A stretch of 64,000 nucleotides of DNA, taken from the NCBI GenBank assembly GCA_036426205.1, contig CM071568.1:119357745-119421744 (forward strand), read 5' to 3'. A model generated the notes under the pieces. That model was not told the DNA's origin. It saw nothing but the letters and a program-made list of their open reading frames with translations, and searched no databases. The DNA comes from Ascaphus truei. Taxonomy: Eukaryota; Chordata; Amphibia; Anura; Ascaphidae. The translations under genes and the position numbers were made by a program. The stretch's first letter is position 1. Each line of letters begins with the position of its first letter. Below are positions 1 to 11,189 of the stretch, piece after piece.

Positions 1-473
1 TTCCAGGGATCTAACTACACATCAGAATCAGTCTCTCTAACAGCTGCTGGCCAACTAACTGGTTCCCCAGCTTAAAACAATGCTCTCTATTTAGGGACAC
101 AAGATACGCACAGTCTTTTAGCAACAGCATAACCATTTGTTTGTCTTATCTGTGCGTGGTGGTGTCCAGGCAAACCTCTGGTACTGTATACGGGAGGAGG
201 CCGTCAACTCCGATTAAGGATGCCAGGAGTAGCGACACCCCAGCCCCCAGGCTCAAGGAGAGAGAGTGAAATGCAAACCTCTCTGCTCTAAATACTGTGC
301 ATGTGATTAGAAGAGCAGGTGAGGGAGAACTAGAGCCATGTAATCTGTGGTCTGGATTTTCATCAGCTGCCTGAGTAATGGGAAGCTGTTGTGGAACGGA
401 TCATTTTTAACTATTCCTGCACTTTCTGACCAAAATGGGGCAGCAATGCCTAACATCTTGGACTATGTCACAT
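1..473 (-). repeat. LTR-like repeat, left copy (3' LTR of the minus-strand element)
   Basis: Near-identical to 3612-4092. Contains the CAGCTTAAAACAATG stretch and the GTGTCCAGGCAAA stretch found in the other copy. It may start before the window. Confidence 0.6.
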
Positions 474-1007
474 ATCCACCTCCCCAGCTACACCTACTGG
501 GGTGGAGCGGCCATGGACCTCACTGGGGGTGAGCGGTCCTACGTGAAATACTTAAGCTTTCCCCAGTACAATATTAAACATTCACAACATGAATAAACTT
601 TTTTTTTTTTTTTTTCCACGGCAATTATGGACAATAGTTTTTGTCATAAGAGACTATACTGGCAAACAATATTTTGTTGCTCTATATTAGGGAAATATTT
701 TGAAAAATAAATGCTCAGCACACATTCTTACAACCCAGGATATGCTAAATATATTCACAAAACCAAATTCTATTACATCCCTGGAGTTTTCTACCTATGA
801 ACCTCATATATTTAACAACAAAAAGGGCCATCAACCCTGTATATTAATTTGTAGTTTAGCTACATTTTCAAACACAGAGAACCAATATACATTGTAATAT
901 TGACAAAATGCTTATTCTAGAGGCTAATATACCTTAACGACAATAGCTTATTGCATAGTTAAGTGTCCGTGACAAGTCCAACGTTGTAATAACAAAAAAA
1001 TATCGGG

Positions 1008-2815
1008 TCAAATTCCCCAAAAAAATTTTTTTTTTTTTTTTTTCTTGACTTCCAGTCCATTACATTTCCTGACTTTTATTTCATAGGCCGCTGCAAACTG
1101 CAAATGACTGGACTGTTTCTTTAGCTTCTGACGGAACTCTGGGCCCGGATAGTCTTTGTCTTTATATTGTGGCCCAGAGTGGCGAGATCCGGAAAAAAAT
1201 TCAAGGCCAGCGTTGACCTTCGTCGCTTTTGTTTGCGACCTTTGAACCTTTATGGTACTTCTTATGCCATGTATTTTCTCAGGACCATCACTCACAGAGA
1301 TTTGGGATTTTTCCTTTGGGGCAATTATATGGTATTTAGAAGATGAAGCACTGATTACCTGGAGCACCTTCCCTGATGGGGCTCTCACTAACTCTGGCTG
1401 TACCCCTGTGGCATTTTACCTTTGCAGCCGGCAGGCATGTAGTCTTGGACCTCTCTTCCTGAGGTCTACACATTTATTCAGGCGAAGTACCGCGGATAAC
1501 CAGTGACGCATTTCTCAGGGTTTGATAGCGAATCCTGTTCTGTGTATCCTAGTCAGAGACTGGATTTTATAGTTGCTCTTTCATAATGAGGAACCTGTTT
1601 CGTACCATGCGGGCACCGGTTAGAATGATTGAAGAACACAGGCTGCTTTATTCGGTGATTGAACACACGACTTTTCATCCCTCTGTAGCAGGCTGTAGGA
1701 TGATAGTTGCGCGCGTTTACGCTGATAATTTTCTCTTTCCCTTCTTCCTGGATAAGAGCTTTGCAGTGCTTCTGAATTATTCTAATGTTTTCCCTTTTCA
1801 AAATGTTAAGTTCCTCACGAGGAATCTGTTTGTGCATATATCTCGCAATTCTGTTCTCAGAGCGTCATTTCTCTGGTGCTGGTCTGAGTGTGCATCAGTG
1901 CTTCCTGCACTTCTAATTTTTCCTGAGTCAACTGTTTCTTTATTTTTTTTGCTTGGTCAGTCAAATCTGAATTTTCCAATTTCAGAGTCTCATTTTCTTG
2001 CTTACAGTCTCTAACTCACTTAGGGCAATTCTCATGGGTTTGCTTTCAACATTCCAGCTCTGTGTTCAGACGTGGCCCTCAGGCGCAAGTGTTGCACCTC
2101 TGTGCTGAGCGCATGAACCTCTGTAGAGCCTTCCCGTATTTCTGTTTAGGATAGCACTCAATTTGTCAGACTTAATCTGTTTTTCATCCATGGTGACAAT
2201 TACGGTGTTGGCCTTTTTCAGAATAGTCGTCACCTCTTCCAGCTCACTCGTAAGAGAGACTCTGTTTTCTTCAAAGCCTCGTGCTCTTGTAAAGCTGGAA
2301 GTATCACCTCTGTAACTCGCGTTCGCTTCTCGCACCTATTGTTAGATTCTTGCTCCTTCTTCCAACATTCTCGCTCTTCACCAAATCCTGCCACAGGACT
2401 TCATAATTATGGCGGGCAGCTTGGAGTGCAGAAACCAAAGCCTCTTATCCTGGTTCAAGGATTCAGCTTCCCTTTGCTCCTCTTCCTTTGCCACTGTTCC
2501 CGTGACAATTTCTGCCGACACTCCGGTCTGCAGCACATCTCGGCGCCTTCTGACGCATGTCCTGACAGCGCAGGTTCAAGTGGTCGGTCACTTCCCTGTG
2601 ATTGAGGGACAGTTTTCTTTTTTTCTTCTTTCTTTTTGCTTATTAGCTCCAGAGAATATCAGTGGTACTGGGCACACGGTCACTGGTATCAGCTTCCACA
2701 TCTTGCTTGCACAACATAGGGCGTTGCTTGCTTTTGCAGAGCTGTTTGTCTTTGAAAGTTTTGGGGCACACATCTTCCATGTGACCTACTTTATGACAGG
2801 CCCAGCATACTAAAT
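1008..2815 (-). pseudogene. Gag-like region with CCHC zinc knuckle
   Basis: On the minus strand, 2807-2766 reads CWACHKVGHMEDVC, a CX2CX4HX4C zinc knuckle of the retroviral-gag type that binds nucleic acid. Downstream in the same orientation are broken reading frames. The segment at 2335-2066 is rich in E, K, T and L and looks helical, and 1837-1553 and 1388-1008 are basic. The frames do not join without shifts, so this is decayed. It lies between two LTR-like repeats, which supports a gag origin. No enzyme domain is visible. Confidence 0.5.
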
Positions 2816-2857
2816 TATCTGTGGGTACGGCTCTCCTCCAGGGGCCACATACGAAGT

Positions 2858-2884
2858 GTCATCATCATCACATCATCATCATCG
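2858..2884. repeat. (ATC)n microsatellite
   Basis: Short run of CATCAT units with one interruption, inside the LTR element interior. Confidence 0.8.
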
Positions 2885-3611
2885 TATGGCCTGAAGGGAC
2901 ACTGTTTTTCATGATTATGTACATTACAAAACAAACATTTCACGTCGGCCATTTTAGAAACCGGCAGGAACAATTTGCTAGCTGCAATTTCACTCCCTTC
3001 AGCAACTTGAATACAGCACTGCTAGCTGCAAAAATTCACTCACTTCAGCAAAATGCCTTAGCTTTACAAACAGCACTTGCTAGATGCAATTTTTTTTTTT
3101 CTTTCAGCAAAACATTTGGTTTTCTGTTGGGTTTCAGGGTGCTATTGCATCCACACTTCGCACATTCTCTGTGTATGCTAGAAGCACAAATGATATACAC
3201 AGTGGGGACAGACTTCACTCATAGCATCTGTACTTTAGTTCAGCTCGGCGGCCATTTTAAACCCCCGCATTTATTTGCAAACCCACAGACTTTTAGTGTC
3301 GACCCGCATTCTCCACCATATGTGACAAACGCCCCTCTTTTGTGAGTGCTGACGTCTGTCTGGGTTCTTCCCGACACAGTCTTCTAGGGTTAATTATACA
3401 ACAAACAGGATCATGCAAAGTATTATGCTGCTTAACTCAGGCTTCTGCCTGCTTTATTTTCATCCAAGTAAGGTACTGCAGCTTTAACATGTGTAGGTTA
3501 GAGGTACTCAGATACTTTCATTCAGCAGTTCACACATTTCAGTGTTACAATATTTGCCCACACTGTTATTTCAAGAAATAAAACCAAAATCATATAAGCA
3601 AATCCTATCCC

Positions 3612-4092
3612 TTTCAGGGATCTAACTACACATCAGAATCAGTCTCTCTAACAGCTGCTGGCCAACTAAACTGGTTCCCCAGCTTAAAACAATGCTCTTC
3701 ATTTAGGACACAAGATACAGCACAGTCTTTTAGCAACAGCAGTAACATTTGTTTTGTCTTATCTGGTGTGGTGTCCAGGCAAATCCTCTGGTACTGTCAT
3801 ACGTGGAGAGGCCGTCAACCTCGATACTGGATGCAGGAGAGTAGCGACACCCCCCAGCCCCAGGCTCCAAGGAGAGAGAGAGAGTGAAATGCAAACCTCT
3901 CTGCTCTAAATACCTGTGCATGTGATTAGAAGAGCAGGTGAGGGAGAAACTAGAGCCATTGTAATCTGTGGTCTGGATTTTCCATCCCGCTGTGAGTTAA
4001 TGGGAAGCTGTGGAACGGATCATTTTAACTATTCCTGACTTTCTGACCTAAAATGGGGCAGAAAGCTGCCTAACATCGTTGGACTATGGCAC
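3612..4092 (-). repeat. LTR-like repeat, right copy (5' LTR of the minus-strand element)
   Basis: Direct repeat of 1-473 with small indels. Homology stops at 4092, where TATC/GATA simple sequence begins. Confidence 0.6.
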
Positions 4093-4190
4093 AAGATATA
4101 GAGATGATAGATATATGATAGGAATATATAGATAGAGATTAAGATTATATCTATATATATATATATGATATATATCTATACTAATTATAT
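4093..4190. repeat. TATC/GATA/TA simple sequence
   Basis: Degenerate GATA, TATC and (TA)n units directly abut the end of the right LTR-like copy. Confidence 0.8.
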
Positions 4191-5877
4191 ATCAATAGTT
4201 ACTTATCATATAGGCAACGGTGTCTTGTATCATCCCGTTAATTGTGAATGTTTAAGACTTATTTACTTATCGAGAGACATACAAAAATATACATTTTTAA
4301 ATTAGAATAATGAGATGGGGCGGTCACATTTAGAAGACAAATAATCAGTTTCCATTTATATTTGTGATAATTGATCCTTTTAATTTATTTTTCTAAGCCT
4401 TATTTTCTCTTTCACTTATGTAACCTAGTCATACCTTTATTGTTTATCATTTTCCATAAGCATCTCGTGCAGAAGTGATTAAAAAAAAACTGTAATTCCA
4501 CTGAATTGTGAGACAGACATTCTCTGACTTTGTTCACTGGCACCAATATTTCTATTACATTGTGTTTTGAACAAAACTGAAAATCAATAATAGGAGAAGT
4601 TTCAAAATTCACATTAGCTTTCTAGAAACTGGAAATAGATCTTCCTGTCAAAGACTAAACCTGCTTTACTGTGTCTAGACTACACAGGGAGCAAAATTAT
4701 CAGATTCTCATTTCCTCAATTTCACTCTACAGTGGTAAAATGTGTGAGTATTGATTCATCTGCTGAGACAAAAAGCAGAAGAGCTCTTCACCTAATCAGG
4801 GTCAAAAGGGTTTGTGGGTGTCTAATTATACTCATATAAAGCATATAAATCTTCCACCAGTCATTATGAGAACATAACAGTCCAAACGAATCATTAGAAT
4901 CCTTTTAGACAACCACTTGCCCTATATTAGTTTCATGGAAGGTTATCAATACTTGTGTTAATATCAACATGCTTCATTAATTTTTACATTTATACTGAAA
5001 ACAAGATTCTTGTCAATGAAGGATTTTATTTAGGTGTTTGTGTGCATCCTACACATTGAGTTATTGGGAAAAAGTATGTTTCTGTACATTTCTCTTATTT
5101 AATACAACTGAATACATTGGAAAACATACAGCGTCATACTTACTGCATGATGCTTATCCATAAGACACTTGAATGGGACATACAGTACATAGTCTTCTGA
5201 CAATCTTAAAGAATACAGCCAAATGGGCTATATAAATATGGGTCACTGTGTTTTTAATACATGTGACTAATGTAGACTTATTTAATAGTCTTGATAAAGT
5301 TGAACACTTTTACAAAACAATGTCTACAGATATTGTTAAATACTTTAAAATCAGATAGATATAAGCATTTTTTAAATAATGTGTGAAAATTCTCCTTTCA
5401 TTTCAGATACAGTGGAGAATTCTAATAGGGATAATGATTCTTTTTAAAACTAGCATTAGTACATATTAATTATTAGTGTAATGTTTATAATAGTAATACT
5501 GTTAAAATAATCAAATTGTGTGACTTACATAATAAAATATCTATGTTGCATTAAATACATTTTTGGGTTGATACATACTGTATAAACTTCATTCTGCGCT
5601 AACACTATGAAGAGTGTTTACGCAAGCTAACCTTGGAGTATGATTTTGATACACTTTTGATTGATTGATTTTGTTGTACACAAAAAAATTTTTTTTTAGT
5701 ATATTCCAATTACATCTCTACACCAAGTACCGCCCATTTTTGTGCGCCACGACAAATTAAAAAAATAATTTTTGACACAAATGGTACAGATAGAGACATT
5801 TGAGCTTAGTAAACATCAGCAAAATTGAGTTTGAAATGCGCCCATTTTGCACCAAACAAGCAATATGCAATGCCTAG
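4191..5877. other. AT-rich stretch with no gene seen
   Basis: Frames are short and lack any recognisable domain. I see no RNA gene, tandem array or terminal repeat. It reads as ordinary intergenic or intronic DNA. Confidence 0.6.
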
Positions 5878-6278
5878 TACTGCACTGACACACTTTATTC
5901 GAGCAAATACCCAGTATGTACCTGGCAGATACCTGGAATGCGCCGCTCCTCACCTCTGACAAGCCCCGTTGCGTTTGCCTTCCCAGCCTGGGTTCATGCC
6001 TGGCTGACGGGCGGCTGATCTGTTAAATGATAATGATTAGGATTTAATAGGCTGCAATGCTTCGCGTGTCTACCAGATGGCATAAATTCATGAATTGTAA
6101 TGCAGTATATATATATATATACTGTGCAGTATTGCAGCCAGCGGGAATAAAATGCTTCAATCCCTGCCTGGAAAATACCTCAATGCACTCGGGCAGAAAA
6201 CAGTCACAAACCTCAATACACCCGGGAATACCAGAATTCGTGGGACTAGCCGAGCTCGAATAAAGTGTCGCCAGTGTA
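5878..6278. mobile_element. ~400-bp MITE related to the giant Tc1-type element, copy 1
   Basis: The ends read TACTGCACTGACACACTTTA on the left and, reverse-complemented, TACACTGGCGACACTTTATT on the right. These are inverted repeats that both begin at TA. A second copy lies in the opposite orientation at 59998-60402. Internal blocks match the ends of the giant element: the stretch around 6048-6110 (ATTTAATAGG, then CCAGATGGCA, then ATTCATGAATTGTAATGC) matches 25338-25403, and the ATTGCAG/GAATAAAATGCT block near 6132-6154 matches 34425-34446. It therefore looks like an internally deleted, non-autonomous derivative mobilised by the same transposase. A (TA)n hairpin sits at the centre near 6106-6122. 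Confidence 0.65.
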
Positions 6279-6924
6279 CATATAGTAGGTTCCTGAAATG
6301 TATACAGGTCTAACAGGTTGCTGTAAATGTCTCTCAAATTGTGCATTTTTATGAACTTTCCTGGAATTTCAAATGTTCAAAAGTTTTCCAATTTTGTAAG
6401 TTTGTTCAAAATTTTGCAAAAATTAAAGTTTAAAGTATAAAGGGTCATGTGCCCTACATTTAGAGTGATATGACCTGTGCATTGACTTTTAATATTTGGT
6501 GGACTTATTTTGGCGAGCTCTGACGTTTTTACAAATCTTCCCTAATTTAAGCAAAAATGTTGCACATCTCTATTCAGTTCTATATCTAGGATTGTTGGAC
6601 ATAAAAATTCTTCTTAAAGAAAGTAAGAACTTCTAACCCCTAAATAAAAATCAGAGACATTGATTCTCGCTGGCCCCTATTAAAGTTTTTTGCTAAACTT
6701 AAAACATATATAAAGTGCTAGTGTTGCAATTAGTAGTGAAGTGAGTGTGTATCCCAAGGGTGTGTTTAGATGACAGTACTACAAAGATAAAAAAGGCGCT
6801 AATGTTTTGGTTGCACCTCATAACTTTAATGTATGATGGTGTCTTAAATTTAGCTTTGAGCAGTATTTAAAGATAAAGAAATAAAAGACTCTGTTAAAGC
6901 TATAGCTATAAACTGAACTGCATT
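6279..6924. other. AT-rich stretch with no gene seen
   Basis: No coding frame with family resemblance and no structured repeat noticed. Confidence 0.5.
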
Positions 6925-7130
6925 ACTTTCAGATCTCGGGTCCCCTGCTTCCCAAGGTACAGGCCCCAGTATGGGGTGCAGGAATCTCCTGCAAGTTTCC
7001 CGGTTAAAGTGGACCGTGATCCGGGCCATTTACTTGCAGGAGATACTAGCACCCGATACAGAGGCCTCTACCTAGGGAAGCAAGGGTTTCCTGGACCTGA
7101 AATGAATGTGTTTCAGCTCCGGAGACCCCT
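6925..7130. repeat. Imperfect palindromic repeat
   Basis: The two halves are inverted copies: the left half runs GGGTCCCCTGCTTCCCAAGG, then a GGGGTGC block, then ATCTCCTGCAAGT. The right half, reverse-complemented, gives a similar GCTTCCC...GGGTGC...ATCTCCTGCAAGT order. The same family recurs at 49905-50100, so it is a dispersed hairpin-type repeat, probably a MITE. I could not fix its termini or a target duplication. Confidence 0.55.
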
Positions 7131-8158
7131 TGCTTCAATCCTATGTACTAAAAATAATAATAGAAACAGCACGATTTGCTATAAGAACTGTGCGGGGAGA
7201 CAAAGAGAGAGGGACTGCTTCTCTCTGCTCTCTCTGTGCAGCTCTTATACTGATGCCAGCCAGGTATAATTAAAGCAGGGACCCCCGCTGCATTAAATCC
7301 TTCGGAGCAGCCAGTTTACTGGGCTTTTGGGTGTGGGAAAGCTGCAATCCTGCCATGGTCAGGCTCCATTTAGCTGTAGTTTCTTTGTGCCCAAAACGAA
7401 TTTAGTGCAAATACACTGCATCTGTTGTTGCACTTTTTTAAATAAAATAAATTAGAAAACAGTTTATAAATTAAATGTACAGGGTGATATGATGCTGATG
7501 TACAATATTGTTGTATAAAGACATTATTAAATACCCCACTTACGCAATCTATATGCAGTATCATTATGATCCCAAATTTTCATGCTAATAGAAAATTTAC
7601 ACATATTATTTCTAAGATGTGATTTATAAGTATATAAGCACTAAAAACAATGACAAACATATGTACAGTAACATTAAAATAAAAAAATGTGCTTCCTGGA
7701 TTCAGTAGGGCATAAACATTTTTACAAATATGATATTTTATTAATGCATATATTTTTTTAAACTAGGATTTGCTACTAGACTCTTATTTTAGTAGTGTTA
7801 ACCTATCTCTTAAGTTATAAAACTTTGTTGGACATTCCATTGGCAGAGAATTCCCAGCAGCAGTCATTATAAAAGTCCATGGGTGACAACACTATACAGA
7901 TTATACTGTAGTATTTTGCAAGAGCAAACCCAAGCCAAGACTGAGAGAGGGGAACTTCCCCTTTCAACCTAATATGAGGATAACTCTCTCCAAACTACCC
8001 AGGACTCAAAAAGATCACCAGTGTTAGTACCACACCACTGTGATTGCCATAAATAGAAGTGTATAAACCACAGGAGAAACAAACATAGATTACAGAATAT
8101 TGGGATTTCACAGTGACTGACCAATATCTAATGACTGATAAAAGAACAATTTATCATC
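7131..8158. other. No gene seen
   Basis: The first ~180 bases (GAGAGGGACTGCTTC region) may belong to the neighbouring palindromic repeat family. The rest is AT-rich with no support for a gene. Confidence 0.5.
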
Positions 8159-8578
8159 CTACTGTTTGACAAAATGGAACACTTTTTGAAACCTGCTGAG
8201 GTTGTACCACCTGTCGTGGAACATGATTTTACATTTCTCTGTCTCCCTTTGCAGCTCATAGGATTCATGTCTCCCTAGTTTAGCTGGAGACAAAAGAGAA
8301 AAAAGGGGGAGCACAGGTTGAGGTATATTAAATGGTAACAAATTATTTAGCTCGGGAATGTAAGTTCCCGGGCTAATAAACGTGGGGACGCTAGAGTGTG
8401 AGATAACAAAAACACTTACACGGCCTTGTGTAAATGCTGTGACATCAAGGTTTCTTTCCTTTCTTTCTTCTGGGTTCTCCTGGTGCGAAGTTTCTTTTCT
8501 TCGGATCTTGATGATGGATTCTTCAGATATCCGGCTACCGTTAAATGCAAATTTCCCCTCCAAATAAATGGGCAACAC
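8159..8578 (-). pseudogene. PLE ORF, N-terminal part
   Basis: An open frame of about 139 codons on the minus strand. The first part (EESIIKIRRKETSHQENPEE and on) is rich in E, K and R. The last part contains the charged stretch ELQRETEKCKIMFHDRWYNL. The first part is also encoded at 24728-24985 in the other PLE copy, with a similar frame. It is probably the start of the PLE polyprotein upstream of the reverse transcriptase, with the remainder missing. No catalytic motif is expected this far upstream and none is seen. The assignment rests on position next to the pseudo-LTR. Confidence 0.4.
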
Positions 8579-9780
8579 AGAATGTTTAGGGACAATACAG
8601 TTTCAAAATATCAATGGTTAATTTCAAAAGGTAAAGGGAGTATATAAAAAGCAGAAAAAAATGCTGTAAACACTCACACGGGCAGATGTGAGTGCAATCT
8701 TGAGGGGTATCTCTATCCTCTCCGCATCCAAATAATATAAATGCAAGGGATACTCCTGTTAAAATAAAGGAGATGAGGGTTAGGTAAATAAGGGGATAAA
8801 ATTTCAATACTCACACGGCCATGTGTGAGCTCACACGTGGAATGGTATCTTTTCTTTCAATCCCCAAAGTGAAGTAAATTAGTTCCTCCGTGTGCTTGCA
8901 CCAAGTTACAGATGCACTTGGAAACTGAGTTCAAACAACGTATTGGCTTTATTAAAAAACATATATAAAAAACAGAAAAAAGCCCTTAGGTCTAACACCA
9001 AAGGGGCTGGAAATAAAATCGCCAACCAGTCCTTAGGAGATCTTTTTGCAGGGCGCGTGGTGCGCAAATCACTCAACCCGCGTCCGGGTATGGTGATTGG
9101 CTCCTTTGCCCTGCTCCTTGACGGTGGCCTCACTAGTTCAAAAGGCTTAGAGTTTTGAAAAATGCGTTTCGCCCTTTCTTGGGCTTCCTCAGGTTCGGTA
9201 GATGGGGGATGGACCATCTATTGTTGTTATATACACAAACCTCAACCAATCCCATGCTACCCTCTAAGCACACTCCCTACGATCTATGATTTTAAGTGGA
9301 AAAGGCTTAAAATCATTCTAAAAAGGTCGTTTTGGGACTCGAGATGTTAAAACCCAAATCAATGGTTGTCTAATGGCATTATGCATATTTATACAAAACT
9401 GAATAAGTGAATAGACATGTGAACTGTGTACAAATAAATAAATTAATACATAAATAAACTAATTGTGAAAACCTGGGTCCCTCAATAAATAATTATACAG
9501 TCGATGAGTAATTAAATTATTAAACAAACAAAGTAATACAAAAAAAAAGTTATACAACAAATATCTGGTGGTGTACAGTACTATCCCTGGGTCTCCAAAG
9601 TACTCTTAAAAGCAGTCGTTTAGATATAAAAACCCTATTGTTTATAAATGAAGTGACTTGATATAAAGTGAGTTATATTATCGATAATAATGTGGACCAA
9701 ATGTGATTTAAGTGAATAACCCTCAATATAGACATAGATTTAATTAATATTATATAAAACAACTTTTATACAAAAAAGAA
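8160..9780 (-). mobile_element. Penelope-like element fragment: pseudo-LTR plus start of the ORF
   Basis: The minus strand from about 9780 to 8290 matches the plus strand 23508-25030 block by block: the CACACGGAGGAACTA region, the CGAAACGC hammerhead-like core, and the CAACCTGTGCTCCCCC end. That shared segment is the pseudo-LTR of the PLE whose reverse-transcriptase half lies at 21.6-22.9 kb. Beyond it this copy continues into protein-coding sequence (see 8159-8578), as expected for a PLE whose pseudo-LTR lies upstream of the ORF. Homology stops abruptly at 8160, so the copy is cut within the ORF. Its upstream breakpoint lies only ~25 bases from the left end of giant element A. Confidence 0.6.
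9166..9192 (-). ncRNA. Hammerhead-ribozyme-like core in PLE pseudo-LTR (copy 1)
   Basis: On the minus strand the sequence is CTGAGGA, then A, then GCCC-AAGAAA-GGGC, then GAAAC. This fits the hammerhead order CUGANGA, stem II, GAAA, with a 4-bp stem II and a 6-base loop. It has one extra A between the core and the stem. The same motif is conserved at 24097-24123. Hammerhead motifs are known in pseudo-LTRs of Penelope-like elements. I could not identify convincing stems I and III, so activity is uncertain. Confidence 0.4.
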
Positions 9781-9804
9781 CAAGGACTTTTATTCAAGAC
9801 AGCA

Positions 9805-9832
9805 TACAGTGGCGGCCGACCTGAGTCTAAGT
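9805..9832. repeat. Terminal inverted repeat, outer end of copy A
   Basis: Begins TA at 9805-9806, then CAGTGGCGGCCGACCTGA. Matches the reverse complement of 34540-34567 (TACAGTGTCGGCCGCCCTGA), including the GAGTCTAA that follows. Confidence 0.65.
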
Positions 9833-10369
9833 CAGCTAGATCCGCGGCTCTCAGATTATCCCGGTTAGGTGAGTTTTTTTGTTTTTTTCGACCGGAGTGA
9901 ATTGCGTTATTTTAGCACTCGTGATATTAGCATTTTATTCTCGCTGTCTGCAATACTGCAATGCCGTGTAAAAACACAGGGGCGCGTTTGCGAGCTGTTG
10001 TCTTGGAAGTCTAATACCTTCGCGGTTCAACCTACATCAGTACATAGTCTGTGCGTGTGCGCGCAGTTATTGTAAATTTGCATATTTAAAGTATACAGTA
10101 TTTATTTTCTCCACAAGCCTACAAAAACCATCTTACTGTATTATGATATTCAATCTGTGCTGTAGCTTTTGACTGCGACCCTGTGCGTTTGACTGCACAT
10201 GGTTGATTTGTGTGCTTGTTACGTACTGTATTTGGGGGTGTATTATTATGATGAACTGCCTTTTGAAATTAAAGTATGTCTTTATCTTTGAAATTCATGC
10301 AGCTGTACCCTTTATCCCCTCCCCCACAAACACACACAAGGCTAGCTCAAGGATTTGAAATTCCACGGA

Positions 10370-11180
10370 GTCGTTCATTTTCTGAATCTTGACATTCTGT
10401 TTTAATCCGTCCATAGCCGAGCTACAAAGCCTCACTGCGCCTGCGTGCAATCCTTTTTGAGATGGGAGCTAGCTGCTTACTGTGCAGGACTCACCCAACC
10501 CCCCCTCTCCACAGAGTCATTAATTTTTTGAATCTTGACATTGTGTTCTTAATCTGTCCATAGCCGAGCTACAAAGCCTCACTGCGCCTGCGTGTAATCC
10601 TTTTTGAGATGGGAGCTAGCTGCTTACTGCGCATGACTCACCCAACCACCCCTCTCCACAGAGTCTTTAATTTTCTGAATCTTGACATTGTGTTGTTAAT
10701 CCGCCCATAGCCGAGCTACAAAGCCTCACTGCGCCTGCGTGAAATCCTTTTTGAGATGGGAGCTAGCTGCTTACTGTGCATGACTCACCCATCCCCCCCT
10801 CTCCACAGAGTCGTTAATTTTTTGAATCTTGACATTGTGTTCTTAATCTGTCCATAGCCGAGCTACAAAGCCTCACTGCACCTGCGTGTAATCCTTTTTG
10901 AGATGGGAGCTAGCTGCTTACTGCGCATGAGTCACCCAACACCCTCCACGGAGTCGTTAATTTTCTGAATCTTGACATTGTGTTGTTAATCCGTCCACAG
11001 CTGCCCTACAAAGCCTCACTGCGCCTGTGTGTAATCCTCTTTGAGATGGGAGCTTTGAGGCTTTGTTTACGGTAACACTTTGGAAAATCCCTTCTCGAAT
11101 TTGATTTGCACAGAGCATCACCTCTCTATGCGCCTGTGTGTAATCCTCTTTCGAATGGGGAGCTAGTTGATTACTGCTCA
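10370..11180. repeat. Subterminal tandem repeats, ~147-bp unit, about five copies
   Basis: The landmark CCATAGCCGAGCTACAAAG recurs at about 10411, 10557, 10705 and 10853, with a diverged copy near 10996, giving a period of ~147 bp. Each unit also holds GATGGGAGCTAGCTGCTTAC and CTCACTGCGCCTGCG. A further related copy occurs near 11390-11500. Copy B has related units at about 33100-33200, 33530-33610 and 34000, fewer in number. A repeated block next to a transposon end is a candidate binding array for the transposase or an accessory DNA-binding protein; this is inference. Confidence 0.7.
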
Positions 11181-11189
11181 TGCGCCTGT

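Larger units (their letters stand above)
1..4092 (-). mobile_element. Short LTR retroelement, gag-only, minus orientation
   Basis: Bases 1-473 and 3612-4092 are long direct copies of each other (both begin near TCAGGGATCTAACTACAC and end near GGACTATG) and enclose about 3.1 kb. The minus strand of the interior has gag-like signals (zinc knuckle at 2766-2807) but no recognisable protease, reverse transcriptase or integrase. The two flanking copies behave like LTRs, so this looks like a non-autonomous, gag-bearing LTR element. The left copy begins at the window edge, so its true end may lie outside. The LTR copies differ by several small indels, so the insertion is not recent. Family (Gypsy, BEL or other) cannot be decided without a pol domain. 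Confidence 0.6.

Noticed and set aside
2066..2335. A separate coiled-coil host gene
   Set aside because: Sits inside the LTR-flanked element downstream of the zinc knuckle and is best read as part of gag.
3730..3921. 63-codon minus frame MHRYLEQRGLH...
   Set aside because: Lies within the LTR-like repeat and is broken in the other copy.
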